Notes: generated from the sequence alone by a model not told the origin. Counted from the stretch's first letter, positions 35,707 through 44,692 are shown. The stretch: DNA of 64,000 bases from an uncultured Oscillibacter sp. (GCA_910589315.1 CAJUTB010000008.1:11609-75608); one strand, 5' to 3'. Numbers and translations are program-made.

Positions 35707-36231
35707 TCAGCCAGCCGGACTATTTTCCCGTGCCTGACGCATTTCAAACAGAAACGTGCCGAACTCCCGGCCCCGCGAATTGTTCGTAAGGGAGATCGGA
35801 ATATCATAATGGTTGATATATTCGTAAAACCAGTTATTATTGCCAAAGCTCCGAACTGCGGAACGGCGGTCCCCTTCATGGAAACCAATCCAGATATCAT
35901 AGTCCGTTTTGTCATAGGACATCCATCTACCCGTTCCGTCGAACAAGCCGGTTTTTGCGCCGAGTTTCTGGACGAAATCCAAAGGATTGCGGTGAAATTG
36001 CAGCGTTTCCAGCTCCTGCAAGACGGTTTCCATGTCCGGGTCCCCAGGACGTAAGCGGAAGCTCGAATGAGGAATTTCGTCTTCTGAAATGGAGTAAACC
36101 AGGATGTCGATGTAGTCCGGGTCCTGTATTCCAGTCAATACACGGAAGTTCACGGGCCTTGCGTACCAGAGACACCACGCCGCAGCCAAGAGGATTGCGG
36201 CAACGATGATACGGGGTTTGTAGGTTTTCAT
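35707..36231 (-). CDS. Membrane-anchored protein of unknown function
   Basis: 174-aa protein with one N-terminal hydrophobic helix (RIIVAAILLAAAWCLWYA) that acts as an anchor or uncleaved signal. The outer part is mixed alpha-beta with many aromatic residues (YDKTDYDIWIGF, NNWFYEYI). No family recognised. AAAGGAGTCCC precedes the ATG. The 150-base gap to the SLH gene has no clear terminator. It lies 24 bases after hisS, so co-transcription from hisS is likely. Confidence 0.7.
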   Translation of the reverse strand: MKTYKPRIIVAAILLAAAWCLWYARPVNFRVLTGIQDPDYIDILVYSISEDEIPHSSFRLRPGDPDMETVLQELETLQFHRNPLDFVQKLGAKTGLFDGTGRWMSYDKTDYDIWIGFHEGDRRSAVRSFGNNNWFYEYINHYDIPISLTNNSRGREFGTFLFEMRQARENSPAG

Positions 36232-36255
36232 GGGACTCCTTTCTGCGAAGGTGCG

Positions 36256-37608
36256 TCAGCAGATCGGTTGGATTGCGTCAAACTCTCCCAGCTTCTTCAG
36301 AATTTTTGCGGCGGCTTCCCCAAGGGAAAGAAGCTCCTGTTCGCCGCTGTGCATATTTTTGAGGGAAACCTTTTCCTGGGCGATCTCGTCTTCTCCCAAG
36401 AAGATCACAAAGGGAATGCCCAGCTTGTCCGCATAGGACATTTTCTGCTTGAATTTCTTCTGTTCCGTGTAAACCTGCGCCCGGATTTCCGATGCCCGTA
36501 GGCTGGTTGCGGTCTGGATGGAGGCGGAGAGATCATCCGTCATGGGCAGAATGAGCACGTCGGCAGGAGCGGTATTCATGGCGGGATTCAGCAGCTTCTG
36601 CTCGCCCAAGATATAGAACAGCCGTGTTAAACCGATGGAAATTCCGACTCCCGGAAGTTGTTTATCCGTGTAATATTCCGCTAAGTTATCATACCGCCCG
36701 CCGGAACACACGGAACCAATCTCCGGATAATCCAGCAAAACGGTCTCATACACGGTGCCGGTGTAGTAGTCCAGGCCCCGTGCTATAGTCAGATCAACCG
36801 CGAAGTTTTCCTCCGGGACACCGAAATCAGACAGGTGTCGGACGACCGTTTTCAGCTCGTCCAGGCCCTCGTCAAAGAGGGAATCCCGTCCCCGATAGGC
36901 TTCCAAATTGGAGAGCACCTGCTGGTTTTCCCCATTGATAGCGATAAAGGATAAAATCTCCACGGCCTTTTCGGCCGGAATACCCAGTTCCCCCGTGAGA
37001 AGCTCCGCCACTTTTTCAGAGCCGATTTTGTCCAGCTTGTCCACCGTCCGCATGATGCCGCCGGACTGTTCCGTCAGCCCCAGCATGGCGTAAAAGCCGT
37101 TGAGAATCTTCCGGTTGTTCACCAGGATGCAGAAGCGTTTCAGTCCCAGGGAGGAGAAGGTTTGATAAATGATGGACGGAATTTCCGCCTCATTCAAAAT
37201 GGATAATTTTCCATCGCCGATGATATCAATGTCCGCCTGATAAAACTCCCGGAAACGGCCCCGCTGGGCGCGCTCGCCCCGGTAAACCTTGCCGATCTGA
37301 TACCGCCGGAAGGGGAAGGCCAGGTCATTGTAATGAAGGGCCACATACTTCGCCAGCGGGACCGTCAGGTCAAACCGCAGGGATAAATCGGCGTCGCCCT
37401 TCTGAAAGCGGTAGATTTGTTTTTCCGTCTCGCCGCCGCCCTTGGCTAAAAGGACCTCGCTGGATTCGATTACCGGCGTGTCCAGGGGCGTGAAGCCGTA
37501 GAGGGAATAGGTTTCCCGCAGGGTTTGCAGAATGCGTTCCATCTGCTGCTGAGGCGCGGGCAGCAGCTCCATAAAACCGGACAGCGTCCGGGGCGTCATC
37601 TTGGCCAT
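36256..37608 (-). CDS. hisS: Histidyl-tRNA synthetase
   Basis: 450-aa class II synthetase. Motif 2: KVYRGERAQRGRFREFYQAD. Histidine A motif: LDYYTGTVYE with SGGRYDNL. Anticodon-binding domain C-terminal (VLILPMTDDLSAS, KLGIPFVIFLGEDE). Slightly longer than the average 420-430 aa, but every core motif is present. GGAGCTGCCTT precedes the ATG. No T-box or attenuator is visible upstream. It follows mgsA by about 110 bases. Confidence 0.95.
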   Translation of the reverse strand: MAKMTPRTLSGFMELLPAPQQQMERILQTLRETYSLYGFTPLDTPVIESSEVLLAKGGGETEKQIYRFQKGDADLSLRFDLTVPLAKYVALHYNDLAFPFRRYQIGKVYRGERAQRGRFREFYQADIDIIGDGKLSILNEAEIPSIIYQTFSSLGLKRFCILVNNRKILNGFYAMLGLTEQSGGIMRTVDKLDKIGSEKVAELLTGELGIPAEKAVEILSFIAINGENQQVLSNLEAYRGRDSLFDEGLDELKTVVRHLSDFGVPEENFAVDLTIARGLDYYTGTVYETVLLDYPEIGSVCSGGRYDNLAEYYTDKQLPGVGISIGLTRLFYILGEQKLLNPAMNTAPADVLILPMTDDLSASIQTATSLRASEIRAQVYTEQKKFKQKMSYADKLGIPFVIFLGEDEIAQEKVSLKNMHSGEQELLSLGEAAAKILKKLGEFDAIQPIC

Positions 37609-37657
37609 AAGGCAGCTCCTCTTTCTGTCATTAAAATTTTCAGCAGTTTGCGCAAAC

Positions 37658-37681
37658 GCTCACGCCCGGAGGACGTGAGCG
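37658..37681. terminator. GC hairpin between mgsA and hisS
   Basis: CGCTCACG-8 nt-CGTGAGCG stem, with TTTGCG on the minus side. It is probably a weak terminator of mgsA or a processing hairpin. Confidence 0.45.
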
Positions 37682-37719
37682 CGCCAAACGAAACGGGGTT
37701 TTTGTAAACGCCGCCCTGT

Positions 37720-38133
37720 TCAGGCAATGGGCCGGGGGGAGGGGTTGACGATCAGCCGCCAGTCCAAATCGCCCCGGGAAAGTCCCAGAACCAGCATTTC
37801 TGCCGTGGCAATGTTGCTGGCAAAGGGGACGTTGCTCTGGTCGCACAGCCTGGAGATGTACGCAATCTCGCCAGCCCGGTCCTCGTTGTTCGGGTCGTTG
37901 AAGAACAAGACCATATCAAATTCATTGTAGGCAATCCGCGCCCCGATTTGCTGGCTTCCGCCGTGGGCATAGGTGAGGAAGCAGTGGACGTTCAGGCCAG
38001 TAGCGTCGGCGACCATATGGCCGGTGGTGTTCGTGGCGTAAATCTGGTGGCGGGAGAGAATTCCGGTGTAAGCGGTGCAGAATTGTACCATCAGCTCTTT
38101 TTTGTTGTCGTGGGCCATCAGTGCGATATTCAT
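37720..38133 (-). CDS. mgsA: Methylglyoxal synthase
   Basis: 137-aa enzyme converting dihydroxyacetone phosphate to methylglyoxal and phosphate, a glycolytic overflow valve. The MGS fold starts MNIALMAHDNKKELMVQF. The phosphate loop and catalytic region include YATNTTGHM, THAHGG-like YAHGGSQQIGA, and FFNDPNNEDRAGEI. Length normal. It is 18 bases after the MinD-like gene in the same direction, so transcription is shared with rsmG upstream. Confidence 0.93.
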   Translation of the reverse strand: MNIALMAHDNKKELMVQFCTAYTGILSRHQIYATNTTGHMVADATGLNVHCFLTYAHGGSQQIGARIAYNEFDMVLFFNDPNNEDRAGEIAYISRLCDQSNVPFASNIATAEMLVLGLSRGDLDWRLIVNPSPRPIA

Positions 38134-38151
38134 GGCAGCTCCTTTCTCAGC

Positions 38152-38895
38152 TTATCTCATGCGCATCAGGGGAACCCGACGGCCTTGCAGCCGTCCGGCA
38201 ATGTTGCGGTATGCAGCGGCGGCGCCCCGGGAGCGGGGAAGCAGCGGCACGCCCCGGTTTTGGGCAAGGGGAAGAGCGTCGTCCTCCGGAATGACGCCAA
38301 TGAGGGGCAAGCCCGCTTTGTCAATGGCGTCGTCAATGGTTGCGTGCATATTGCGGAGCATTTTGTTCCGCACCCGGTTTACGGCCAGATGCAGGGAACC
38401 GGCGGGAAAATGGTTCAGCTCCATGACCGTGTGCTGGGCGTCCCGAAGGGAGGAGGCGTCGGAGGTAGTGACGACCACCGCCCGGTCAGCCCCGCAGGAG
38501 GCCAGCTGGAATCCGCTTCCCAGGCCCGCCGGCGCATCCAGCAGACAGTATTGAAACTGCCCTCTGACCGCTTGCAGCAGCTTTTTCATCTGGGCTTCCG
38601 TCACGGGCCGTCCGCGGGGACGGGAAGGGGCCGTCAGGAGAAACAGGCCCGGTATGTCGGGGTGTTCCACCACGGCGTTTTCCAGCGAACAGCGGCCCTG
38701 GGCCACGTCGGTAAAATCCATCATGGCCCGGTCGGAAAGGCCCAGGGCAATGTCCAGATTCCGAAGCCCTACGTCGCAGTCAAAGCAGAGAACCCGCAGG
38801 CCCTCTTGTGCCAGGGCGGAGCCTACGCCTGCGGTAAAGGACGTTTTGCCGGTCCCGCCTTTGCCGGATACAACGACGATACATTGACCTGTCAT
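38152..38895 (-). CDS. MinD/ParA-superfamily ATPase
   Basis: 247-aa deviant Walker ATPase: KGGTGKTSFT near the N terminus, CFDCDVGLRNLDIAL (MinD-like DxDxGLRNLD), and YCLLDAPAG. It differs from plasmid-type ParA by this MinD signature. No MinC or MinE gene is next to it. The short C-terminal tail ends RRVPLMRMR, basic and possibly amphipathic, but less clear than classical MinD membrane helices. It could be MinD or a relative such as FlhG; MinD is preferred. The ATG follows GGAGGGCGCGGA. Confidence 0.8.
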   Translation of the reverse strand: MTGQCIVVVSGKGGTGKTSFTAGVGSALAQEGLRVLCFDCDVGLRNLDIALGLSDRAMMDFTDVAQGRCSLENAVVEHPDIPGLFLLTAPSRPRGRPVTEAQMKKLLQAVRGQFQYCLLDAPAGLGSGFQLASCGADRAVVVTTSDASSLRDAQHTVMELNHFPAGSLHLAVNRVRNKMLRNMHATIDDAIDKAGLPLIGVIPEDDALPLAQNRGVPLLPRSRGAAAAYRNIAGRLQGRRVPLMRMR

Positions 38896-38928
38896 TCCGC
38901 GCCCTCCTTCCGGCGGCTTTCCCGTCTA

Positions 38929-39624
38929 TTATAACGGATTCTTCTTGATTTTTGCAAACATTCTGGGAAATTTTTCGGGAGATTTTGAAATTTTTTTAAT
39001 CATTACCAAACGATGGCGGACCGTCGTGCCGGGAATTGTGTAATCCAGCGGTTTTTCCAGGCGGCCCCCCAGCAGCTGCACGGCCCGTCCGGCGGCGTTC
39101 AGCTCTTCTCCGCTGTCCACGGACTTCATAGCCAGAAAGCTCCCGCCTACCCGGACCAGAGGCAGACATAGTTCCGCCAGAACCGGCAGAGCCGCTACGG
39201 CGCGGCTGACGGCGAAATCAAAAGACTCCCGCCGTTCTTTGGCGAATTCCTCGGCGCGGGCATGGACACACGCCACATCTGTCAGTGTCAGCGCGCCGCA
39301 GACTTCCCGCAGGAATTCCACGCGTTTGTTTTGGGCGTCCAGGAGCGTTAAGGAGACGGAGGGCTCCAGGATGCGCAGCGGCAGGCCCGGAAACCCGGCC
39401 CCGGTGCCCACATCGACGACAGATTTTTCCCGGAAATCCGCCAGGGTCAACAGCGCCGCGCTGTCCAGAAAGTGGAGCGAGGCCACGTCCGCCGGGTCGG
39501 TGATGGCCGTGAGGTTCATGACCTTGTTTTTCTCCGCCAGCAAAGAGGCGTAAGCAGTGAGGGCGGGGATGGACTCCGTGGGAAGTCCTAGGGCCGCAAG
39601 GCCCGCGCATAAACGTTGTTCCAT
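38929..39624 (-). CDS. rsmG: 16S rRNA (guanine527-N7)-methyltransferase
   Basis: 231-aa SAM-dependent methyltransferase that modifies G527 of 16S rRNA. SAM site: VVDVGTGAGFPGLPLRI, then LLDAQNKRVEFLREV and the later FDFAVSRAVAALPVLAEL. The start overlaps the mscL stop (TGATG), which couples the two genes. In many Firmicutes rsmG lies beside parAB near the origin; here three other genes intervene. Loss is known to give low-level streptomycin resistance (family knowledge). Confidence 0.95.
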   Translation of the reverse strand: MEQRLCAGLAALGLPTESIPALTAYASLLAEKNKVMNLTAITDPADVASLHFLDSAALLTLADFREKSVVDVGTGAGFPGLPLRILEPSVSLTLLDAQNKRVEFLREVCGALTLTDVACVHARAEEFAKERRESFDFAVSRAVAALPVLAELCLPLVRVGGSFLAMKSVDSGEELNAAGRAVQLLGGRLEKPLDYTIPGTTVRHRLVMIKKISKSPEKFPRMFAKIKKNPL

Positions 39625-40025
39625 CACTTGTTTTTCAGCAGGTCCCGGATTTCCGTCAGCAGTTTTTCCTCAGCCGACGGCTCCTGCGGCGCGGGAGGAG
39701 GAGGCGTTTCCTGCTTTTTCCGATGAAAAGCGTTGATCCCCTTCACCAGACAAAAGACGACGAAAGCCATAATCAGAAAATTCAGGATGGCCTGAATGAA
39801 ATTGCCGTAGGTAATCACAGCGGGGCCGATGTTCGCCGCCAGCTCGGCAAAGGAGATGCTGTTGGTAAAAATACCCAGGACCGGCATGACGATGTCGTTG
39901 ATGAGCGAGTTTGTGATGTTGGAAAACGCGCCGCCGATGATGACGCCAACGGCCATGTCCATCACGTTGCCCCGGGCAATGAAGGTTTTGAATTCTGCCA
40001 GAAAACCGGTGGTTTTTTCAGCCAT
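39624..40025 (-). CDS. mscL: Large-conductance mechanosensitive channel MscL
   Basis: 133-aa channel that opens under membrane tension. It has the conserved N-terminal FKTFIARGNVMDMAVGVIIGGAF, a second helix (ILNFLIMAFVVFCLVKGIN), and a cytosolic tail ending EEKLLTEIRDLLKNK; a proline-rich linker precedes it. The ATG at 40025 is preferred over an upstream in-frame start since AAGGGA precedes it. The TGA overlaps the rsmG start. Confidence 0.96.
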   Translation of the reverse strand: MAEKTTGFLAEFKTFIARGNVMDMAVGVIIGGAFSNITNSLINDIVMPVLGIFTNSISFAELAANIGPAVITYGNFIQAILNFLIMAFVVFCLVKGINAFHRKKQETPPPPAPQEPSAEEKLLTEIRDLLKNK

Positions 40026-40098
40026 AAAGATAAAGTCCCTTTCGTAATAAAAATCGAAGCGGTTCAAAATTGGGTGGGGAAACGCAGTCCGGCGCAGG

Positions 40099-40860
40099 TC
40101 AGTCCGGCCATGCCTCCTTGCCGGGGGACGCGCTCTCCGCCAGGTCAGGGGTTTTGATCAAGCTGGACAGCTCTTGCAGCTCCAGGCGTTCCGGGAACGG
40201 CGAATTGTCTGCCTCCGGGATATACCCCGCGCTTTGGACGACGCCCAGCAGCGCGCCCGCCGGGAGAATGAGGGTATAAATCAGTTTGTTTTCAAAAGCG
40301 GCTGCCAGCAGGACCACGCAGAGCAGATAAATTCCAGTTCCGACCTCGAAAATCAGGTGCGGCACCCCCCGCAGACGGTAAACTCGGAGATATCGGAAAA
40401 CGGAGTGTAGAGGGACCCACACCGCCAGCAAAAGAGCGGCAAAGACCATAGCGACGCGCAGGATATTGGAAAAGGCGTCCCCGGCGTACCGGAGGTAATC
40501 GCCCCGCCCCTGGAGGGGAGCGATGTCATAGCGCACGATATAGGCGCAGACCTTTGCCAGCATAATCAGCAGCGGAATGAGAACTGTGGTGCAGCCGGCC
40601 AGGAACGCGGCGTGAATTTGACGGGGGACGCTGTTGAGTGGTTTTTGCCCCAGCCGGAAACGGAAAAAGGCCGTTAGCCCGCCGCAGAGGAGGTAAAGTC
40701 CAACGAAGCACATTAAATACTGCGGCAGGCGTTCGCAGAGCTTGGGGCCGAAGCCCAGGACATTTCGGAGAAAATCTTCCGGGTAAATGTTGAATTTCAG
40801 GCTGTTCCAGAGCTTGGGGAATTCGATCAGCAGGGCATCCAGCCGCGCAGACTGTTCCAT
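40099..40860 (-). CDS. Membrane protein of unknown function, five helices
   Basis: 253-aa polytopic protein. Hydrophobic stretches at roughly 47-66, 86-110, 136-158, 170-192 and 195-220, with basic loops between. The N-terminal 45 and C-terminal 30 residues are soluble, the latter acidic. No family recognised. It is 17 bases before the serS gene in plus coordinates, that is, just downstream of serS in transcription, and may be read from the same transcript. AAAGGGCGCGT precedes the ATG. Confidence 0.7.
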   Translation of the reverse strand: MEQSARLDALLIEFPKLWNSLKFNIYPEDFLRNVLGFGPKLCERLPQYLMCFVGLYLLCGGLTAFFRFRLGQKPLNSVPRQIHAAFLAGCTTVLIPLLIMLAKVCAYIVRYDIAPLQGRGDYLRYAGDAFSNILRVAMVFAALLLAVWVPLHSVFRYLRVYRLRGVPHLIFEVGTGIYLLCVVLLAAAFENKLIYTLILPAGALLGVVQSAGYIPEADNSPFPERLELQELSSLIKTPDLAESASPGKEAWPD

Positions 40861-40877
40861 ACGCGCCCTTTCTGCAA

Positions 40878-42185
40878 TCAGCGTGCGTTCGGCGTAAGCT
40901 GCTCCGTTCCGCCCATGTAAGGCCGCAGGACTTCGGGGATTTTAACGGTCCCGTCGGCCTGGAGGTTGTTCTCCAGGAAGGCGATTAACATACGGGGCGG
41001 GGCTACGCAGGTGTTATTTAAGGTATGGCAGAGCTGGGTTTTGCCGGATTCGTCCTTGTAGCGGATACGCAGGCGGCGGGCCTGGGCGTCGCCCAGGTTG
41101 GAGCAGGAGCAGACCTCGAAGAATTTGCCCTGCCGGGGAGACCAGGCTTCAATGTCGCAGGATTTGACCTTCAGGTCCGCCAGGTCGCCGGAGCAGCATT
41201 CCAGCTGCCGGACGGGGATATCCAGAGAGCGGAACAGCTCGACGGAGTAACGCCAGAGCTTTTCATACCACTCCTTGGATTCCTCGGGCTTGCAGACGAC
41301 GATCATTTCCTGTTTTTCAAACTGGTGAATCCGGTAAATGCCCCGCTCCTCGATGCCGTGCGCGCCCTTTTCCTTACGGAAGCAGGGGGAATAGGAGGTG
41401 AGGGTTTGGGGGAGTTTTCCAGCGGGAAGAATCTGGTCGATAAAGCGGCCGATCATGGAATGTTCGCTGGTGCCGATGAGATACAGATCCTCGCCCTCGA
41501 TTTTGTACATCATGCCGTCCATGTCGGTCTGGCTCATGACGCCTTCCACAACGTTTCCATGGATCATAAAAGGGGGAATGCAGTAGGTAAAGCCTTTGCT
41601 GATCATGAAATCCCGGCCATAGGCGAGGACGGCCTCATGGAGCCGGGCGATATCGCCCAGGAGGTAATAGAATCCGCTGCCGGAGACGCGGCCTGCGGCA
41701 TCCAGGTCAATGCCGTTGAAGGAGTCCATGATTTCGGTGTGATAGGGAATGGGAAAATCGGGAATAGCGGCTTCTCCGAAGCGTTCCACCTCGACGTTTT
41801 CGCTGTCATCCTTGCCGATAGGAACGCTTTCATCAATGATCTGGGGAATCAGCAGCATATTGTGATGGAGTTCGGCTTCCAGTTCGGCTTCCAGTTTCTG
41901 CAATTCCGCAAGGCGTTCCGCCTGTTCGGTGACTTGCTTTTTCACGGCCTCGGCCTCCTCCAGCTTGGAGGGTTCTTTTTTCGCCTGCCCCATGAGCATA
42001 CCGATTTTCTTGGATAAGCTGTTGCGGTTGGACCGCAGCTGGTCGGCCTCCGAGATGGCGGCGCGGCGTTTTTCATCCAGTTCAATCACCGTATCTACCA
42101 GGGGAAGTTTGGAATCCTGAAACTTTTTCCGGATATTTTCCCGGACAAGCTCCGGGTTTTCCCGCACAAATCGAATATCTAACAT
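40878..42185 (-). CDS. serS: Seryl-tRNA synthetase
   Basis: 435-aa class II synthetase. The N-terminal coiled-coil arm (about 30-110) contacts the tRNA variable loop: DEKRRAAISEADQLRSNRN, and the paired helix with RLAELQKLEAEL. Core motifs: FRKEKGAHGIEERGIYRIHQFEKQEM (motif 2) and LNNTCVAPPRMLIAFLENN (motif 3). Length typical. GAGGATTGAACG precedes the ATG, and a parS site lies 30 bases upstream of the start codon. No T-box leader is present. Confidence 0.96.
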   Translation of the reverse strand: MLDIRFVRENPELVRENIRKKFQDSKLPLVDTVIELDEKRRAAISEADQLRSNRNSLSKKIGMLMGQAKKEPSKLEEAEAVKKQVTEQAERLAELQKLEAELEAELHHNMLLIPQIIDESVPIGKDDSENVEVERFGEAAIPDFPIPYHTEIMDSFNGIDLDAAGRVSGSGFYYLLGDIARLHEAVLAYGRDFMISKGFTYCIPPFMIHGNVVEGVMSQTDMDGMMYKIEGEDLYLIGTSEHSMIGRFIDQILPAGKLPQTLTSYSPCFRKEKGAHGIEERGIYRIHQFEKQEMIVVCKPEESKEWYEKLWRYSVELFRSLDIPVRQLECCSGDLADLKVKSCDIEAWSPRQGKFFEVCSCSNLGDAQARRLRIRYKDESGKTQLCHTLNNTCVAPPRMLIAFLENNLQADGTVKIPEVLRPYMGGTEQLTPNAR

Positions 42186-42214
42186 CGTTCAATCCTCTCC
42201 TCAATGATGGTCAA

Positions 42215-42230
42215 TGTTTCACGTGAAACA
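42215..42230. promoter_or_regulatory. parS site between serS and the parB-coupled gene
   Basis: TGTTTCACGTGAAACA, a perfect 16-bp palindrome identical to the bacterial parS consensus, ending one base before the stop codon of the membrane coiled-coil gene. It is a ParB-CTP loading site. Confidence 0.95.
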
Positions 42231-42791
42231 TCACGGTTTGTTTTCGGTTTCGGGGGTGTCCTCGCTTGGAAGACTTTCCAGAGCTGTGCAGATTTCCTCA
42301 TAACGATACGCGATGCCGCCGGTAAAGCCCCCCAGAGGCCGGTCGCCGTGGGCCGCGTAATATTCGTCCAGAATTTCCCGGCACTGCTCTAAATCGTTCG
42401 AAAGATAGGCTTCGTTCATCTGCCAGAATACGTCCAGCGCGGTTTGGAACCACGCCTGATATTCTTGGTTGGCTGCAATCTGGTTTTCAGCCAAGGCGAG
42501 TGCGCCTTTCAGCTCTGATAGATGCTCAATGGTTTCGTTTGCTTTCGCCAGCTCCTTTTGGAGCTGCATCACATGCTCTTGGGTTTCCTGGGCCTCCTGC
42601 ATGGCGGAAACCGAGCTTTGCAGCTGTCCCAGAGCCTCCGTGTTGCTGCGCTGGTGCATGAAAAAGGACAATGCCATCAGCAGAAACGCGGCGATAAATA
42701 GAATCATGATGTAAACGACGACCGGCTTCCGGTCTTTGACTTCCGGCTCCTGGGGGAGTTCTCCGCCGCCGCTACGCTTTTCAAACTTCAT
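42231..42791 (-). CDS. Single-pass membrane coiled-coil protein coupled to parB
   Basis: 186-aa protein: acidic/basic N-terminal tail, one membrane helix around 24-45 (VVVYIMILFIAAFLLMALSFF), then a coiled coil around 52-105 (SSVSAMQEAQETQEHVMQLQKEL, ELAKANETIEHLSELKGAL). A helical end follows with QMNEAYLSNDLEQCREILDEYY. The ATG overlaps the parB TGA (ATGA), so production is tied to ParB. A parS site follows its stop. Function unknown; a membrane-side partner for chromosome segregation or division is an inference from linkage. Confidence 0.75.
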   Translation of the reverse strand: MKFEKRSGGGELPQEPEVKDRKPVVVYIMILFIAAFLLMALSFFMHQRSNTEALGQLQSSVSAMQEAQETQEHVMQLQKELAKANETIEHLSELKGALALAENQIAANQEYQAWFQTALDVFWQMNEAYLSNDLEQCREILDEYYAAHGDRPLGGFTGGIAYRYEEICTALESLPSEDTPETENKP

Positions 42792-43675
42792 ATCTGAGGT
42801 CCTTTCTCCCGCATCCGCAGAAACGCCAGGGCCTCCAGCAGGTCGTTCAAATCATCCAGGCCGTAGTATTCCAATTCAATCCGGCCCTTCTTTTTCCCGT
42901 TGACAATCCGCACGCCCCGGCCCAGTTTGGTAGAAAGCTCCCGCTGGGCCTCGGCGGCGTAGTCCACTTCGTTGGACGGCGCGGGAGGATCGTCGGTCTT
43001 TTTTTCCGCCAGCAGGCGTTTTACCAACGCCTCGGTCTGCCGCACGGAGAATCCGTTTTCGATCACCACGCTGGCCGCCCGCACCTGTACGGAGGATTCC
43101 AGGGGGAGGAGGGTTCGCGCATGGCCCGCCGAAAGCGCGCCCTGTTCCACCTGTTTCCGAACCGCGGGGTTCAGCCCCAGCAGACGCAGGGCGTTTGTCA
43201 CCGCGCTCCGCGATTTGCCCACGCGCTTGGCGGCTTCCTCCTGGGTCATGTGGTAGGTTTGAATCAGCGCCTGGAACCCGGCGGCTTCCTCCATCGGGTT
43301 CAGGTCTTCCCGCTGTAAGTTTTCCACAAGGGCCAGCTCGGAGGCTTTTTGGTCGTCCGCCTCGATGACCACCACCGGCACTTCGTTCAGGCCCGCAATG
43401 CGGGCGGCGCGCCAACGCCGCTCACCGGCGATGATCTGGTAATATCCCGACGAGAGCTTCCGCACCGTCAGCGGCTGAATGATTCCATGTTCCCGAATAG
43501 ATTCCGCCAGCTCTGCCAAGGATGCCTCGTCAAAGGATTTACGGGGCTGGAACGAACAGCGTTCCACCTGAGAAATGGGGAGGCTGCGGACTCCGGCGTT
43601 ATCCGGCTTCATCACGTCGTCGCCCAGCAGTGCACCCAGTCCCCGGCCCAAGCCGGAAGGCTTTTTGTTTGCCAT
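42788..43675 (-). CDS. parB: Chromosome partitioning protein ParB (Spo0J)
   Basis: 295-aa CTP-binding DNA clamp that spreads from parS sites. N-terminal start KPSGLGRGLGALLG. CTP-binding box: IIAGERRWRAARIAGLNEVPV. Helix-turn-helix: MTQEEAAKRVGKSRSAVTNALRLLGL. C-terminal dimer region KGRIELEYYGLDDLNDLLEAL. Preceded by AAAGGAGTGCT. Upstream lies parA with a 91-base gap; downstream is an ATGA-coupled membrane coiled-coil gene. The parS sites 560 bases downstream and one kilobase upstream are its expected targets. Confidence 0.96.
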   Translation of the reverse strand: MANKKPSGLGRGLGALLGDDVMKPDNAGVRSLPISQVERCSFQPRKSFDEASLAELAESIREHGIIQPLTVRKLSSGYYQIIAGERRWRAARIAGLNEVPVVVIEADDQKASELALVENLQREDLNPMEEAAGFQALIQTYHMTQEEAAKRVGKSRSAVTNALRLLGLNPAVRKQVEQGALSAGHARTLLPLESSVQVRAASVVIENGFSVRQTEALVKRLLAEKKTDDPPAPSNEVDYAAEAQRELSTKLGRGVRIVNGKKKGRIELEYYGLDDLNDLLEALAFLRMREKGPQI

Positions 43676-43766
43676 AGCACTCCTTTCCTGCGTTCCGCAG
43701 CGTAAAAAATGAAATTATGTAATTAGTCTGCCAAATTTTAGGGGATTTCATAAGGGGGAGGGGGAA

Positions 43767-44525
43767 TTATTTCTCCTGCCGCTTCAAAAATTCGCTGGCA
43801 AAGGACAAATAAGCGTCCGCCCCGCGGGAAGCCCGGTCGTAAGAGGTGATGGGCTTTCCGTGGCTGGGGGCTTCCGACAGCCGCACGTTCCGGGGGATAA
43901 CGGAGGCGTAGACGTTCCCCGGGAAGTAATGCTTCACTTCCTCCGCGACTTGCAGGGCCAGATTTGTCCGCCCGTCGTACATCGTCAGCAAAACGCCTTC
44001 CATTTCCAGCGACTTATTCAGCGACCGCCGGACGAGCCGCACGGTATTCATCAGGTCAGACAATCCCTCCAGCGCGAAATACTCGCACTGCACGGGAACA
44101 AGGATGGTATCCGCCGCACAAAGCGCGTTCAGCGTCAGCAGTTCCAGCGACGGCGGGCAGTCGATCAGGATAAAGTCATAGGCTTCCCCCAGGCCCGCCA
44201 GGGCTTCCCGCAGAAGGAATTCCCGCCGTTCCATGGAGATCAGCTCGATACCTGCGCCTGCCAGCGCCTTGTTGGAGGGCAAAACGTCTCCGAACCGGGT
44301 ATGGACCACGGCTTCGGACGCCGGAATTTCACCAATGACAGCGGAGTAAACGCCCTTGGAAACCGTTTTGTCTACGCCCATACCGGAGGTTGCGTTTGCC
44401 TGCGGGTCAAAGTCGCACAAAAGGACCCGCTGCTTCAGCTCCGTCAGCGCAGCGGACAGGTTTACGCAGGTGGTTGTTTTGCCCACGCCGCCCTTTTGGT
44501 TGACGATTGCAATGGTTTTTGCCAC
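43767..44525 (-). CDS. parA: Chromosome partitioning ATPase ParA (Soj)
   Basis: 252-aa deviant Walker ATPase: KTIAIVNQKGGVGKTTTCVN, then LLCDFDPQANATSGMG and the switch ILIDCPPSLELLTLNAL. ADP/ATP-cycling partner of ParB in origin segregation. Start GTG at 44525 with AGGTG six bases upstream is preferred over an upstream in-frame start, which would add 24 residues without support. It probably shares an operon with parB and the coiled-coil gene. A parS site and an amylase terminator lie upstream. Confidence 0.95.
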   Translation of the reverse strand: MAKTIAIVNQKGGVGKTTTCVNLSAALTELKQRVLLCDFDPQANATSGMGVDKTVSKGVYSAVIGEIPASEAVVHTRFGDVLPSNKALAGAGIELISMERREFLLREALAGLGEAYDFILIDCPPSLELLTLNALCAADTILVPVQCEYFALEGLSDLMNTVRLVRRSLNKSLEMEGVLLTMYDGRTNLALQVAEEVKHYFPGNVYASVIPRNVRLSEAPSHGKPITSYDRASRGADAYLSFASEFLKRQEK

Positions 44526-44670
44526 AGAAACACCTACTTTCTGGATTTTTCGGCCCGGCCAGTCGGGCCGCTCCAGGCCCCTAGACATATAAGGCAAATT
44601 TCATTATAACAAGGCGTGTAGGCACTTGCAAGGGCAATCTGAAAATTTTGCTAGATTTTCTGTCAAAAAA

Positions 44671-44692
44671 GGAGGAGACAAATGTCTCCTCC
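44671..44692 (-). terminator. Terminator of the GH13 amylase gene
   Basis: Stem GGAGGAGAC / GTCTCCTCC with a 4-nt loop. On the minus strand it is followed by TTTTTT. It lies about 20 bases after the amylase stop, with the parS site in between. Confidence 0.9.
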
